DNA of 64,000 nt from Myxococcota bacterium. GTDB taxonomy: Bacteria > Myxococcota_A > UBA796 > JAFGLY01. The stretch is taken from contig JAJRWT010000037.1 of assembly GCA_024276675.1 (NCBI GenBank), forward strand, positions 1 through 64,000, read 5' to 3'. Below, one piece after another: positions 15,944-24,732 of the stretch. Numbering within the stretch: position 1 is the stretch's first letter; the number at the start of each line of letters is the position of its first letter. The translations under genes were made by a program, and so were the position numbers. The notes under the pieces are model-generated. The model was not told the DNA's origin, made no database searches, and saw only the letters and a program-made list of their open reading frames with translations.

Positions 15944-16660
15944 ATGGTGCCCATGGAATCTCTCTCGGTCGTGATCCCAATGTACAACGAGGAGGCCCGC
16001 GTCCGGGAGGGCCTGCGCCGCCTGGACCAGCTCCGTGCACTCCTGCCAATTCCCCTGGAAGCCATCCTCGTGGACGACGGTTCACAGGATGGTACTTTGC
16101 GCCGTTCGCGCCGCCTGGTGGGCGACCACACCCTACTGCTCTCCATGCCGCACCGGGGCAAGGGGGCGGCGGTGAAGGCCGGCGTGGCCAGGGCCGGGGG
16201 TGATCGCATCCTGTTCACCGATATCGACTGGAGCGTGGCTCCGCAGCAGATCCCGATTCTCCTGGAACAAAGTGGAGACGTGGTCCTGGCGACGCGGGAG
16301 GGCCCCGGAGCCCACCGACTGGGAGAACCCGCCTGGAGACACCTGGTGGGCAGGGCGTTCAACCTGGTTGTGCAACAGGGAATCATTGACGGCCACGCCG
16401 ACACACAGTGCGGATGCAAGCTGTTCACCAGCAGGGCTGCCCATGATCTCTTCCCGCGCCTCACCCTCGATGGCTGGGCCTTCGACGTGGAATTGCTGCT
16501 CCTGGCACATCGCCGCGGCTACACGGTGAATGAGGTTCCCGTGGTCTGGAGCTACCAGTCCAGCACCCGCCTGCGCCTGCTGGGCGATTCCATATCCATG
16601 TTTCGCGAGTTGTTGAAGATACGCACCCAGCTCAGGTCGGGTACATACGACGACCCCTGA
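15944..16660 (+). CDS. Family 2 glycosyltransferase, polyprenyl-phosphate sugar synthase type
   Basis: 238-residue cytosolic GT-A enzyme of the DPM1-like group. It opens with LSVVIPMYNEEARVREGL, followed by ILVDDGSQDGT (nucleotide-binding Asp pair) and LFTDIDWSVAP (DxD-like metal site). CGCKLFTSRAAHDLF and WAFDVELLLLAHRRGYTVNEVPVVW in the C-terminal half are typical of dolichyl- or undecaprenyl-phosphate mannose/glucose synthases. It has no membrane helices. Start ATG 15944 is preferred; ATG 15953 also works, and the frame is open to 15899. It is divergent from the sulfatase-like/YfhO operon, and a lipid-linked sugar made by this enzyme is the likely donor for the YfhO protein. Confidence 0.86.
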   Translation: MVPMESLSVVIPMYNEEARVREGLRRLDQLRALLPIPLEAILVDDGSQDGTLRRSRRLVGDHTLLLSMPHRGKGAAVKAGVARAGGDRILFTDIDWSVAPQQIPILLEQSGDVVLATREGPGAHRLGEPAWRHLVGRAFNLVVQQGIIDGHADTQCGCKLFTSRAAHDLFPRLTLDGWAFDVELLLLAHRRGYTVNEVPVVWSYQSSTRLRLLGDSISMFRELLKIRTQLRSGTYDDP

Positions 16661-16679
16661 AACCGCGGGCCGGGTGCGG

Positions 16680-16696
16680 GCAGGCTGGAAGCCTGC
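16680..16696. terminator. Hairpin between convergent genes
   Basis: GCAGGCT-GGA-AGCCTGC is a perfect 7-bp stem with a 3-nt loop between the convergent stops at 16660 and 16714. There is no clear U tract on either side, so it could be a bidirectional terminator or an intergenic repeat hairpin. Confidence 0.45.
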
Positions 16697-16713
16697 TCTA
16701 CCGGGAGATGGAT

Positions 16714-17373
16714 TCAACCCTGAACCGGTCTTTCCACGCTGAAATAACTGTAGTAGGCCATGACCCGGTCCACGTAGTGGCGGGTTTCCTTGTACGGAGG
16801 GATGCCACCGTAGCGGCTGACCGCCGCGGGACCGGCATTGTAGGCGGCCAGGGCGTGGCGCAGGTCGTCGAAGCGGTCCAGCATCATCTTCAGGTAGCGA
16901 GAACCCGCCAGCACGTTTTCCAGCGGATCGTAGGCATCCGCCACACCGAGGCTCCTGGCCGTGGCCGGCATGAGTTGCATGAGACCCTGGGCTCCCATGG
17001 GAGATGTGGCCTTGGCGTTCATTCCGGATTCCACCAGGATGACCGCCTTGATCAACTCGGGTTTCAGTTGGGACACGGCGGCTGCCTGCACGATCAAGGG
17101 ATCAAAGCTGTCCAGGTCTTTCCTGAGAAGCCGCCCATCCACCGCGGCCATGCCGGAGGGCCTGCCATCGAGCCCGGTGATGAAGGGTTCATAGCCAACA
17201 CTGCTGGTGGGCGGGCTGTCGGTGAACGTGACCACGCCGTTGTCGTCGGCCCCAAGGTAGATATCGGCAGCCGTCGAGGGACAGGAATACATCAGCGGCA
17301 GCAGCGAAAGAACCGCGCACCCTGAAAACCTATGCCGACGAGATGCCTGCCGTCGTGTATTCCCAGCCTTCAT
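16714..17373 (-). CDS. Lytic murein transglycosylase (SLT domain) with DUF4124-like N-terminus
   Basis: 219 residues. A signal sequence (hydrophobic VLSLLPLMYS, probable lipobox-like SC at residue 31) is followed by a short DUF4124-type beta domain (IYLGADDNGVVTFTDSPP). From about residue 90 comes a goose-lysozyme/SLT domain: catalytic Glu115 in AVILVESGMN, then SPMGAQGLMQLMPATARSLGV, NVLAGSRYLKMML, and ALAAYNAGPAAVSRYGGIPPYKET. It cleaves the MurNAc-GlcNAc glycosidic bond of peptidoglycan with 1,6-anhydro product formation. Start ATG 17373 has a GAGGAAGAGG site immediately upstream; the frame is open to 17433. Confidence 0.9.
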   Translation of the reverse strand: MKAGNTRRQASRRHRFSGCAVLSLLPLMYSCPSTAADIYLGADDNGVVTFTDSPPTSSVGYEPFITGLDGRPSGMAAVDGRLLRKDLDSFDPLIVQAAAVSQLKPELIKAVILVESGMNAKATSPMGAQGLMQLMPATARSLGVADAYDPLENVLAGSRYLKMMLDRFDDLRHALAAYNAGPAAVSRYGGIPPYKETRHYVDRVMAYYSYFSVERPVQG

Positions 17374-17574
17374 GGCCTCTTCCTCGTGGATGCGTCCATC
17401 CTCGGGGATACTACGGATTGCCAGAAAAGTCAAACAGGCCCACGGGGCCTCCCAATCCCTTCACCAACAGGGGCAAATCGTAGTTTTTTTGCCCGGGACG
17501 GGCTTTCCAAGGCAGTTGCAGCTTGATAGTTTCATTGTGGATGATCAATAAAAGGCAACGCGAAGGGGAGCGCC

Positions 17575-18066
17575 ATGTTTTCTCACAAAAAAATCCTCGT
17601 CCCATTTGACTTTTCCGATGTCTCGAGGGCTGCACTTTCCCTGGCTCTTCAACAGGCGCACAGCTACGACGGCGAAGTCCACGTTCTGTTCGCCGACCCC
17701 AAGCTGGACAAGGACCTGAAGAAACGCCTCGTGACCGCCCCCAACGACACCGTGATCGAAGACTCCATAGCCCAGAACGAACAGGCCATATTTCAAGCAG
17801 CCGAACTGGAATACCAGCGAGCAGTGGAAGCCGGCCATCCCTTGAAGCCCTGCAAGGTGATCCCCCACCTCACGGGCGGGAGCTACTACGACACCTGCAT
17901 GAATTTTGTCCAGGAACTCGGCATCGACGCCATCATCGTGGGAACCCACGGCCGCGTGGGATTCATCGAAGCGCTCCGTGGCACCGAAACAGAAGCCATG
18001 GTCAAGGATGCCCCCTGTTCCGTTTTCGTAGTCAAACCGCAGGGCTTCCCGTATCTCACGGATTGA
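17575..18066 (+). CDS. UspA-family universal stress protein
   Basis: 163-residue single-domain Usp. The N-terminus MFSHKKILVPFDFSDVSRAAL is typical, and the ATP-binding signature G-2x-G-9x-G-T is intact in GTHGRVGFIEALRGT near residues 123-137, so this is probably an ATP-binding Usp. The region around residues 45-80 is longer than in the E. coli prototypes. GAAGGGGAG lies just before the ATG. An AT-richer stretch upstream (17490-17560) probably contains the promoter. It converges with the selenoprotein gene. Confidence 0.92.
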   Translation: MFSHKKILVPFDFSDVSRAALSLALQQAHSYDGEVHVLFADPKLDKDLKKRLVTAPNDTVIEDSIAQNEQAIFQAAELEYQRAVEAGHPLKPCKVIPHLTGGSYYDTCMNFVQELGIDAIIVGTHGRVGFIEALRGTETEAMVKDAPCSVFVVKPQGFPYLTD

Positions 18067-18166
18067 ATCCGTAAAAGGCCTGATAGCGCGAACGCCCCGC
18101 TCGGGCCCGCTGCGGAGCGCCAGGGCCCAAGCCGGCTGTTTCCGGCAGCCTCTTTCCAGACCCAAG

Positions 18167-18895
18167 CTAGATCTGGTCGATTATGTACTGCGGGTCGAAA
18201 GGCCACAGATCGGCGTTCAGGATCCTCATCTCGCGGTCGATGACCACGTAGGTGGGGTAGCCCGTCACCACGTAGGGACCGGTTACCATGTCTGGATCCG
18301 CCAGGATCGGGTGCGTGAGGCCGTTGTAGTCCGCCCAGGCCACCAGGTCGTCGGTCTCCGGTGGTTGCCCGTTCACGTCCTGTTGCATGGCCCCCAGAAT
18401 AACGAAGCCGTCGTCCTGGTACTCTTCCCAAAGTGGCTGCCCCTCCGGGGCAAGCGATAGACAGGTGCTTCACCACATTGCAAAGGCATCTATGACGATC
18501 ACGCTCCCATAGAACTGGTAGAGCTCGACTTCGTCTCCGAACTGGTCCTCCAAGACGAAGTTGTACGCGATGTCTCCCACCTGGTAGCCGGTTCCCGCCA
18601 GGTCCGTGGGAACGGCATCCAGTTCGGCGTGCGGCCAGGTGTTCTCCGGGCCGTAGTATTCCACGACGGTGTCGGTGTCGGCATCGGTGTCGGTGTCGGT
18701 GTCGGCGTCGGCGTCGGCGTCGGTGTCGGTGTCGGCGTCGGCGTCGGTGTCGGTGTCGGCATCGTCGATGGAGGTGTCCTGGGTTCCAGCCGTGTCTTCG
18801 GAAGCGGTGTCTTTTCCTTCCTCGGTGCCACAAGCCATGTTCAAAAAAACCATCGCCAACGCGGGGATGGTGATCTTCAGCCGGGTTCTTGTCAC
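18167..18895 (-). CDS. Predicted selenoprotein: thioredoxin-fold lipoprotein with U-S-T-C motif
   Basis: 242 residues if UGA at 18470-18472 is read as selenocysteine (residue 142). The GTG start at 18895 has AAGGAG 5 nt upstream. A lipoprotein signal ends at Cys22 (FLNMA-C), followed by KDTASEDTAGTQDTS and an Asp/Thr/Ala spacer to about residue 75, then a TlpA/AhpC-like thioredoxin domain. The domain has GYQVGDIAYNFVLEDQFG, the strand VIVIDAFAMW, the redox motif U-S-T-C, APEGQPLWEEYQDDGF and the cis-Pro segment GYPTYVVIDREM. UGA falls exactly where the first Cys of CxxC should be, and the same frame continues with normal domain sequence for 100 codons. A SECIS-like hairpin follows the UGA (see 18436-18455). 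It probably acts as a periplasmic or surface thiol reductase/peroxidase. A nonsense-mutated pseudogene is the alternative. Confidence 0.85.
18436..18455 (-). promoter_or_regulatory. Bacterial SECIS-like hairpin downstream of UGA
   Basis: On the minus strand TGCCCC-GGA-GGGGCA forms a perfect 6-bp GC-rich stem with a GGA loop, extended by GC/GC pairs with one bulged U. The loop is 24-26 nt after the UGA, within the 16-37 nt window reported for bacterial SECIS apical loops, and its first two bases are G as SelB recognition generally requires. It lies in coding sequence, as bacterial SECIS elements do. Confidence 0.7.
18667..18771. repeat. GTCGGY hexanucleotide-type coding repeat
   Basis: On the plus strand this is a run of GTCGGTGTCGGCGTCGG-type imperfect units. 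On the coding (minus) strand it encodes alternating Asp-Thr/Asp-Ala dipeptides that form the spacer between the lipid anchor and the thioredoxin domain. Copy-number changes in 6-bp steps would change spacer length without a frameshift. Confidence 0.8.
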
Positions 18896-19230
18896 TGCTG
18901 CTCCTTTTCTTATGATGGTGTTGGTTGAAGGTACTCGCAACGCTACAGGATCATCCCGTGGGAACCACATGGAGGGAATCCCAATGATACCTGGCATTCC
19001 CTGAAATGATAGCGATGGATGTCATGTGTTGGAAAATACTCTCTCAAGCACAACCAGGCACGGAACGTCACAAAGCCAGACATGCCCGGCAGTGCTCTTC
19101 TGCCGGACAGGCTCCCGGCCGTGCTGCAAATGACATTGACACGGGATACACAGTTCACCTGCCGCTCATGGTAGTATGGCTTCTTCTGTTTCGCGTGATT
19201 CCCCCTTGTCGGTAGCAGAGGTTCTTCCGG
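18896..19230. other. Divergent intergenic region
   Basis: This 335-bp gap separates the divergent selenoprotein and TPR genes. It is lower in GC than its surroundings and should contain both promoters. I see no conserved RNA, repeat or clear operator in it. Confidence 0.5.
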
Positions 19231-22200
19231 ATGGCCCACCATCGAATAGCTGCCCCTGTCTTGCTGCTGCTCCTGTCGCTGCGATTCGGCATCGCCCTGG
19301 CACAGGAACCCTCTCGCCCAGGCGGAGAAGGCAGCACCGACCAGCAGCTTCAACAAGAATCTTCGGCTTCCACCGTTGAACAATCGGAGTCCCCCTCGGC
19401 CAGTGACCAGCAGGAAACACCCGCATCTCCCCCCCTTGCGGTGGAACGACAAGAAACCGCCAGCCCCGAAGACATCCAATCCTACGAAGCTCTCTACCAG
19501 CGCTACGACGAACGAATGTCCGAACTCCTCCACGACATCGAGTCATTCGTTCAGCAACAAGAAGAGTTCAAACGCAGGCAGGTCACCGAGAGCTTCGGGC
19601 AGATAACCGACTCGCTCAAAAAAGAAGAAATAGCCCTGCGCAATCTCGCACGAGACCGCTTCACGACCTACCTGCAGAAATATCCCGATTCCGAGTACAC
19701 CCCCCATGTGCTCTTCAGGCTCTCGGAGCTGGAATTCGAAGAAGCCGAAACCCACTGGCTGGCCGAGACGGAGAGCTACTCCCGCAGCGAGGCATCTCTT
19801 TCACCTGCAGAACTGGAGACCCTCCCCCCCCCACCTCTGAAGGACTACAGCAAGCCCATCGCGCTTTACCGCCGAATACTCGAAAACTACCCCGACTACG
19901 AACGCATCGACGGTGTCTACTACATGCTCGGCTATTGCTTCTCCGAAGTCAACGCCCAACAATACGACCCTGCCACCGGCCGCGAGGCGCTTTCCGTACT
20001 CCTGGAACGATTCCCAGGCAGCGAGTTCGCCAACGACGCCAACCTCAGGTTGGGTGAGTACTACTTCGAAAACAACGACATCGCCCAGGCCATCAGCCAC
20101 TACCAGCGCATCGTGGACAACGGCGAAGAAGCCCGCTACTACGACAAGGGCCTCTACAAGCTGGCCTGGTCCCATTTCAAGCTGGCCGACCTTGAACACA
20201 TCGACGAATACAAGAAGGCGCTGGAGCTTTTCACCACTCTCCTGGACTACTCCCGCCGAATGCTGGCCTCCAGGGGCGAAGAATCCGCCATGGAGCCCGA
20301 GGCCATCCAGTACGTGGCCATCTCCTTCGCCGACATGGCGGATACCCTGAAAAAATCCCCCACGGACCTGGCGGAGTCCTTCTTCGATGTGGACGACCCC
20401 AAACCCTACGAGCCCGACATCTTCGAAGCCCTGGCCGAAATCCTCGTGCAGCAGGCACGATGGGAAGAAGCCATCAAGACCTATCGCTACATGCAGGATC
20501 GCTGGCCGCTCCTTCCCGGCAACCCACAGTACCAGTACCGAATCGCCCAGCTCTACATGAACATGCCCGTGCCCGACCCCGAGGCATCCGCCCAGGCGCA
20601 ACGGGAGCTGGCGCTACGGTACAACGACCGCTCCCAGTGGTGGGAGGCCAACTCCAACCGTCCCGATGCCCTGGAAGTGGCCTCCGGCTTCATGCAGCAG
20701 GCCATGTCTCAGGTGGCCATGGACCTTCACATCAAGGCCCAGCAAAGCAACACTCCCGAAGACTACTCGCTGGCCGCCGACAGCTACAAGGAGTTTCTCA
20801 CAAGGTTCCCCTTTGTAGACAACTACTACGAAATGCTCTGGTACCTGGCCGACACGCTGTACGAAGCGGGCCGCCTCACCGAAGCAGAGCGCGAATACCA
20901 GAGGCTTGCATCCAGCCAGGGTCACCCCTACCGAGACGGCGCCCTGTTCCGCCTCATGCAGACCAGGAGGCGCACACTGGTGGACAAGTATGGCAAGGTG
21001 GAAGCCCGTCCCGAAAGCGCCCAACTGGAACAAACCCTGGAGACGCCATTTGGCCAGACCGTGAATGTCTACCAACTCACACCGGCCCACGAGGCATTCA
21101 TCGAAGCCGCGGACCAGGTGGTGGCCACGGAGTTCACCGACCAGGTCTATGCCGAATACCGGCAAAAGAACCTGGCAGCTCTGCGCTATCTCCCCGCACA
21201 GATCCTGTACGAGTTCGGCCACCTGGCGGAAGCCCGCGAACGATTCTTCAAAATAATCGAGCTGTTCCCCAAAGAAGACGAAGCCGCCTTCTCTGCCGGA
21301 CTCATCGTCCGCAGCTTCCAGGACGAGGGGGACCTCCGCAAGGTGCGCCTCTACACCGGCAAGTACTCCAGGCAACCCCTGGGCAGGAGCGAAGAAGCCC
21401 TGGCCAAGGCGGAACAGTTCGCATCCCTGGAAGAAGGGGCTGCCTTCCAACTGGCCTTCAACCTGATCGAAAAAGGCGACCGCCACCAGGCCGCAACGGA
21501 ATTCCTCAAGTTCATCGAAGACTTCCCCGACTCGGAACACGTAAGGGACGCCCTGTTCAACGCCGCCAACAACCTGGAAATCGTCGGGCAGGCGGATCAG
21601 GCCAATAGACTTTTCGAACAGTACATCAACTCCTACCCTTCCGACGAACGCTCCAAAGGGCTCTACTTCCGCATTGCCAGCAATTACGCCAGTATCCTGG
21701 AGCTGGAAAAAGCCATCACCTACTACGAAGCACTCGTGCAGAACTTCCCCGACGCCATCGACGCCCCGGCGGCCCTGTTCAACGCGGCCTTCCTGCGAAT
21801 CGGGCTCGGGGACAACCGTGGCGCAGCCCAGGACTTCGAAGCCTATGCCATTCGCTATCCGGATCAACCCGACGCCGAATCCACGTTCTTCCTGGCGGGT
21901 GAACGTTGGGAAAAACTCGACGAAAACGAGGCGCTCTCCTTCTACAGGCGCTACTTGCAGCAATACAGCGGTGTAAACGCCGATCGCACCATAGAAGCTC
22001 AACACCACATCATCAAGATCCTTGAAGGCAAGGGCAACGACAGACAAGCCGAAAAGGAGTGGCAGGTCCTGGGGCAGACCTTCCAGGATCTCTCGGCCAG
22101 CGGCGAACTGGGCCCCATGGCCCGCCGCCTCGCCGCCGAGGCCGAGTTCCGCCAGCTCTGGAGCCGATACGAACAGTATTCAGAAACCAACTACACCGGC

Positions 22201-22818
22201 GACGAACAGCAAGATGCCATCATGCTCATGGAAACCAAACCCGCCGAGCTGAAGGCCATCGAGGATCAGTGCCTCTCCCTGATCCAGACCTACCAGGATG
22301 CCTTCTACTCATCGGCCGCCATCTTCATTCAGGCAGCCGCCTACTACGAGTACGTCGACATGCTCTTCGATGCCCCGCCTCCCCAGGGCTTCAACGAAGA
22401 ACAGATCGGCATCTACGAGGAACGCCTCCAGGAATTGGCTGAACCCATCGAACAGAAGGCCAGAGCGCGAGCAGAGGCCAACCTGGACAAGGCCAGGAAA
22501 GAAAAGTTCTGGACAGAGTGGCAGGCCAGGACCCTGAACCTGCTCAACAAACGCTACCCCAAAGAGTTTCCCAGGGAACGAACCGAGCTTCACCTGTCCA
22601 CCAATATCCTGTCCATGCCCGACCCGGGCGCGGTGGAAATCCCCATACCAGAATTGGAACCTGAAGCAACAACAACACCTGGCCAGACAGATGCCAGCAC
22701 TGGCAACGCGTCCACACCATCCGCAGAGCAAAGACCCACGGAAAGCAGCCAGCCAGGAGCCGTCGGAAGAGAGCCGGCCGAAGGCAGCCGGCCAGGGCCT
22801 GTCGATCAACAGCAATAG
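19231..22818 (+). CDS. Large exported tetratricopeptide-repeat protein
   Basis: 1,195 residues with a Sec signal peptide (PVLLLLLSLRFGIALA, cleavage near residue 25) and a Gln/Ser/Glu-rich linker. A long alpha-helical array of TPR and BamD/YbgF-like units runs from about residue 75 to 1130 (for example FRLSELEFEEAE, YKLAWSHFKLADL, LFNAAFLRIGLGDNRGAA). The tail after about residue 1135 is rich in Pro, Glu, Ser and Thr. Such proteins serve as periplasmic scaffolds for envelope complexes such as motility or secretion machines; the partner is not evident here. The next gene in the same direction encodes another TPR protein with a peptidase domain, 162 bp downstream, so the pair may act together. 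Confidence 0.8.
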   Translation: MAHHRIAAPVLLLLLSLRFGIALAQEPSRPGGEGSTDQQLQQESSASTVEQSESPSASDQQETPASPPLAVERQETASPEDIQSYEALYQRYDERMSELLHDIESFVQQQEEFKRRQVTESFGQITDSLKKEEIALRNLARDRFTTYLQKYPDSEYTPHVLFRLSELEFEEAETHWLAETESYSRSEASLSPAELETLPPPPLKDYSKPIALYRRILENYPDYERIDGVYYMLGYCFSEVNAQQYDPATGREALSVLLERFPGSEFANDANLRLGEYYFENNDIAQAISHYQRIVDNGEEARYYDKGLYKLAWSHFKLADLEHIDEYKKALELFTTLLDYSRRMLASRGEESAMEPEAIQYVAISFADMADTLKKSPTDLAESFFDVDDPKPYEPDIFEALAEILVQQARWEEAIKTYRYMQDRWPLLPGNPQYQYRIAQLYMNMPVPDPEASAQAQRELALRYNDRSQWWEANSNRPDALEVASGFMQQAMSQVAMDLHIKAQQSNTPEDYSLAADSYKEFLTRFPFVDNYYEMLWYLADTLYEAGRLTEAEREYQRLASSQGHPYRDGALFRLMQTRRRTLVDKYGKVEARPESAQLEQTLETPFGQTVNVYQLTPAHEAFIEAADQVVATEFTDQVYAEYRQKNLAALRYLPAQILYEFGHLAEARERFFKIIELFPKEDEAAFSAGLIVRSFQDEGDLRKVRLYTGKYSRQPLGRSEEALAKAEQFASLEEGAAFQLAFNLIEKGDRHQAATEFLKFIEDFPDSEHVRDALFNAANNLEIVGQADQANRLFEQYINSYPSDERSKGLYFRIASNYASILELEKAITYYEALVQNFPDAIDAPAALFNAAFLRIGLGDNRGAAQDFEAYAIRYPDQPDAESTFFLAGERWEKLDENEALSFYRRYLQQYSGVNADRTIEAQHHIIKILEGKGNDRQAEKEWQVLGQTFQDLSASGELGPMARRLAAEAEFRQLWSRYEQYSETNYTGDEQQDAIMLMETKPAELKAIEDQCLSLIQTYQDAFYSSAAIFIQAAAYYEYVDMLFDAPPPQGFNEEQIGIYEERLQELAEPIEQKARARAEANLDKARKEKFWTEWQARTLNLLNKRYPKEFPRERTELHLSTNILSMPDPGAVEIPIPELEPEATTTPGQTDASTGNASTPSAEQRPTESSQPGAVGREPAEGSRPGPVDQQQ

Positions 22819-22980
22819 CGCCACATGGCGCAGTCCTCCCGTACCAGCATCCACAATGGCATCAGCAGCCGTCAGAATCCCGCCACGCCGCTGGTTGGGC
22901 GCGCTACCAGGCTCCGGCTGCTGCCGCATGGCATCCGGAACCAAACCTTGTTCCCGACACCCAAGGCACCGCCAGAGTTC

Positions 22981-24582
22981 ATGATCACCGGAATGCGACT
23001 CTTCACGGGCTGGTTTTTTCTGTGGCTGCTCATGCCCTTGCAGCAGGTACAGGCGTCCACTTCCCAGTTGGAACGTGCAATGCTCTGCCTGGAAAGCTCG
23101 GATCTGCCCTGTGCAAAGCAATCCGTTTCCAGGCTGTTGACCGAAAATCCGGATGATCCCCAGGTCCGGCTCCTGGCTGCCCGCACGGCCTTTTCCGAAG
23201 GGAGCTACCAACAGGCCCTGGAGATCCTCCAATCCATGGATGCCCAACCCGGCATGGATGGCGAAGAGTTCCAGACCCTGTTGGACCTCTACGAGTCCAC
23301 CGTCCAGGCCACAGCCGATTTCATGGAAACCTGCCGCTCCGATATCTGTGTCAGGTATTCCCCCGGCGTCGACCTCATCCTCGTGGACGACGCTCTCGGC
23401 GTGATGGAGAATGCCAGGGAAAAGGTGGCGCCAACCCTTGGTGGCCCCCCTCCCGGGAGGCTCTTGCTGGAGATCTACCCCACCGTCAAGAAGTTCGTCG
23501 CCGCCAGTGGACTGGGTGAGGGCGCCGTACGCACGACCGGCGTCGTGGCCCTGTCCAAGTGGTCACGGCTGCTCATGACCAGCCCCAGGGCCCTCTACCG
23601 GGGCTATCCGTGGAAAGACACCATCTCCCACGAATACGTTCACCTGGTGGTGACATACCAATCAAGGAACCAGGCGCCGGTCTGGCTGCAAGAGGGCATC
23701 GCCCGGCACCTGGAGAGCTGGTGGCGCGGCAAGACGCAACGCTCCCCAAACCCCTACTCCCAGTGGCTCCTGGCCCAGGCTCTCGCCCGCGACGACCTCG
23801 TAGGCTTCGATGAAATGCACCCATCCATGGCCTTCCTGCCATCTGCCGAACGTGCGGCCCTGGCTTTCGCCCAGGTAAAGGTTCTCGTGGAATTTGCCAT
23901 GCTGCACGGAGGCGACCAGGTTCTCATGGACACACTTTCCAGCACCAGGAACGGAGCCGACCCCCGCGATGCCCTGGCCATTTCGGCGGGATACCAGGAC
24001 TTCCGGAGTTTCTACGCCGCCTCGCTGGAATACCTATCCAGCCTCAGACTGGTGCGGCAGAAGCTCATGGCCCTTCCAACGACCCTCACGGGCGATGATG
24101 AGTTCGATTCCGACCCTTTGCTGGCCGAGAGGCAGGACCTGGCCAACCTGGTGAGGCTTGGAGATCTCCTCAGGCAAGCGGGGCGCCCACGAGCGGCCCT
24201 GGTGGAGTACGAGAAAGCCGGTTCCGACAATCTCTCCACCCTGGTGGAAAGCCCCCTGCTCTCCAATCGCATCGCTCTCTGCCACAGACTCCTGGACGAA
24301 CCAGACCGGGCACTTGCGATACTCCGGGAATCAGCAACCTTCTACCCCAACTTCGCTCTCACCTGGAAGAGCATCGGCGAGTTGGAGCAGGCCAACGGAA
24401 ATCTCGCCAGCTCCATCGACGCCTATGAAGCCGGAGCCGACATCAACCCATTCGACAGCCAGGTACAGAGCGCACTGTCCACGCTCTATGCCGGCATGGG
24501 AAACCAGCGGGACGCCGGCCGCCACGAGCGCTACCTGCGCATCCTGCGAACAGCGGGAGGGCTGGAGCCCGCAACGGAATGA
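22981..24582 (+). CDS. Exported gluzincin-type metallopeptidase (MA-like) with TPR repeats
   Basis: 533 residues. A signal peptide (LFTGWFFLWLLMPLQQVQA) is followed by TPR-like helices, then a peptidase-MA-like domain. H-E-Y-V-H near residue 217 fits the HExxH zinc motif, and WLQEGIARHLESWW about 25 residues later supplies the third Glu ligand typical of gluzincins. C-terminal TPRs follow (EYEKAGSDNL..., IDAYEAGADINPFDSQV). It is probably a periplasmic zinc peptidase attached to a protein-interaction scaffold. The substrate is unknown. Starts at 22981 (M-I-T-G-M) or 22993 are equally plausible; the frame is open back to 22825 but lacks a signal peptide from there. Confidence 0.8.
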   Translation: MITGMRLFTGWFFLWLLMPLQQVQASTSQLERAMLCLESSDLPCAKQSVSRLLTENPDDPQVRLLAARTAFSEGSYQQALEILQSMDAQPGMDGEEFQTLLDLYESTVQATADFMETCRSDICVRYSPGVDLILVDDALGVMENAREKVAPTLGGPPPGRLLLEIYPTVKKFVAASGLGEGAVRTTGVVALSKWSRLLMTSPRALYRGYPWKDTISHEYVHLVVTYQSRNQAPVWLQEGIARHLESWWRGKTQRSPNPYSQWLLAQALARDDLVGFDEMHPSMAFLPSAERAALAFAQVKVLVEFAMLHGGDQVLMDTLSSTRNGADPRDALAISAGYQDFRSFYAASLEYLSSLRLVRQKLMALPTTLTGDDEFDSDPLLAERQDLANLVRLGDLLRQAGRPRAALVEYEKAGSDNLSTLVESPLLSNRIALCHRLLDEPDRALAILRESATFYPNFALTWKSIGELEQANGNLASSIDAYEAGADINPFDSQVQSALSTLYAGMGNQRDAGRHERYLRILRTAGGLEPATE

Positions 24583-24647
24583 CCCGCGCCGGCGGCCCCA
24601 GGCCCGACGCCGCCGGACAAGCCGCCGAAACACCAGCATTGGTTCAA

Positions 24648-24732
24648 GCGCTTGCGCGGACGTGCCTGCCCGATGATCCAACAAAGGAGGCCGCTCCGGC
24701 GATGGAAGCCGTTTCCACAGGGGAACTCCAGA
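24648..24732. repeat. Dispersed intergenic element, copy 2
   Basis: This copy shares blocks TTGCGCGGACGTGCCTG and GCCGCTCCGGCGATGG and a variant of the CCATTTCYGGAKGGGAACT core with 895-980, and it abuts the stop codon of the cysteine desulfurase gene. Read on the minus strand it is therefore the 3' untranslated region of that gene, with a potential GCTTCC/GGAGC hairpin. Confidence 0.6.

Noticed and set aside
18167..18388. A separate small gene for the C-terminal part of the thioredoxin protein
   Set aside because: It is in the same frame as 18470-18895, lacks a good ribosome site and begins mid-domain. Reading through one UGA at the redox Cys explains both parts better.
18667..18771. RTX-type calcium repeats
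   Set aside because: The Asp-Thr/Asp-Ala dipeptides lack the GGxGxD nonapeptide pattern; they are best read as a flexible spacer.
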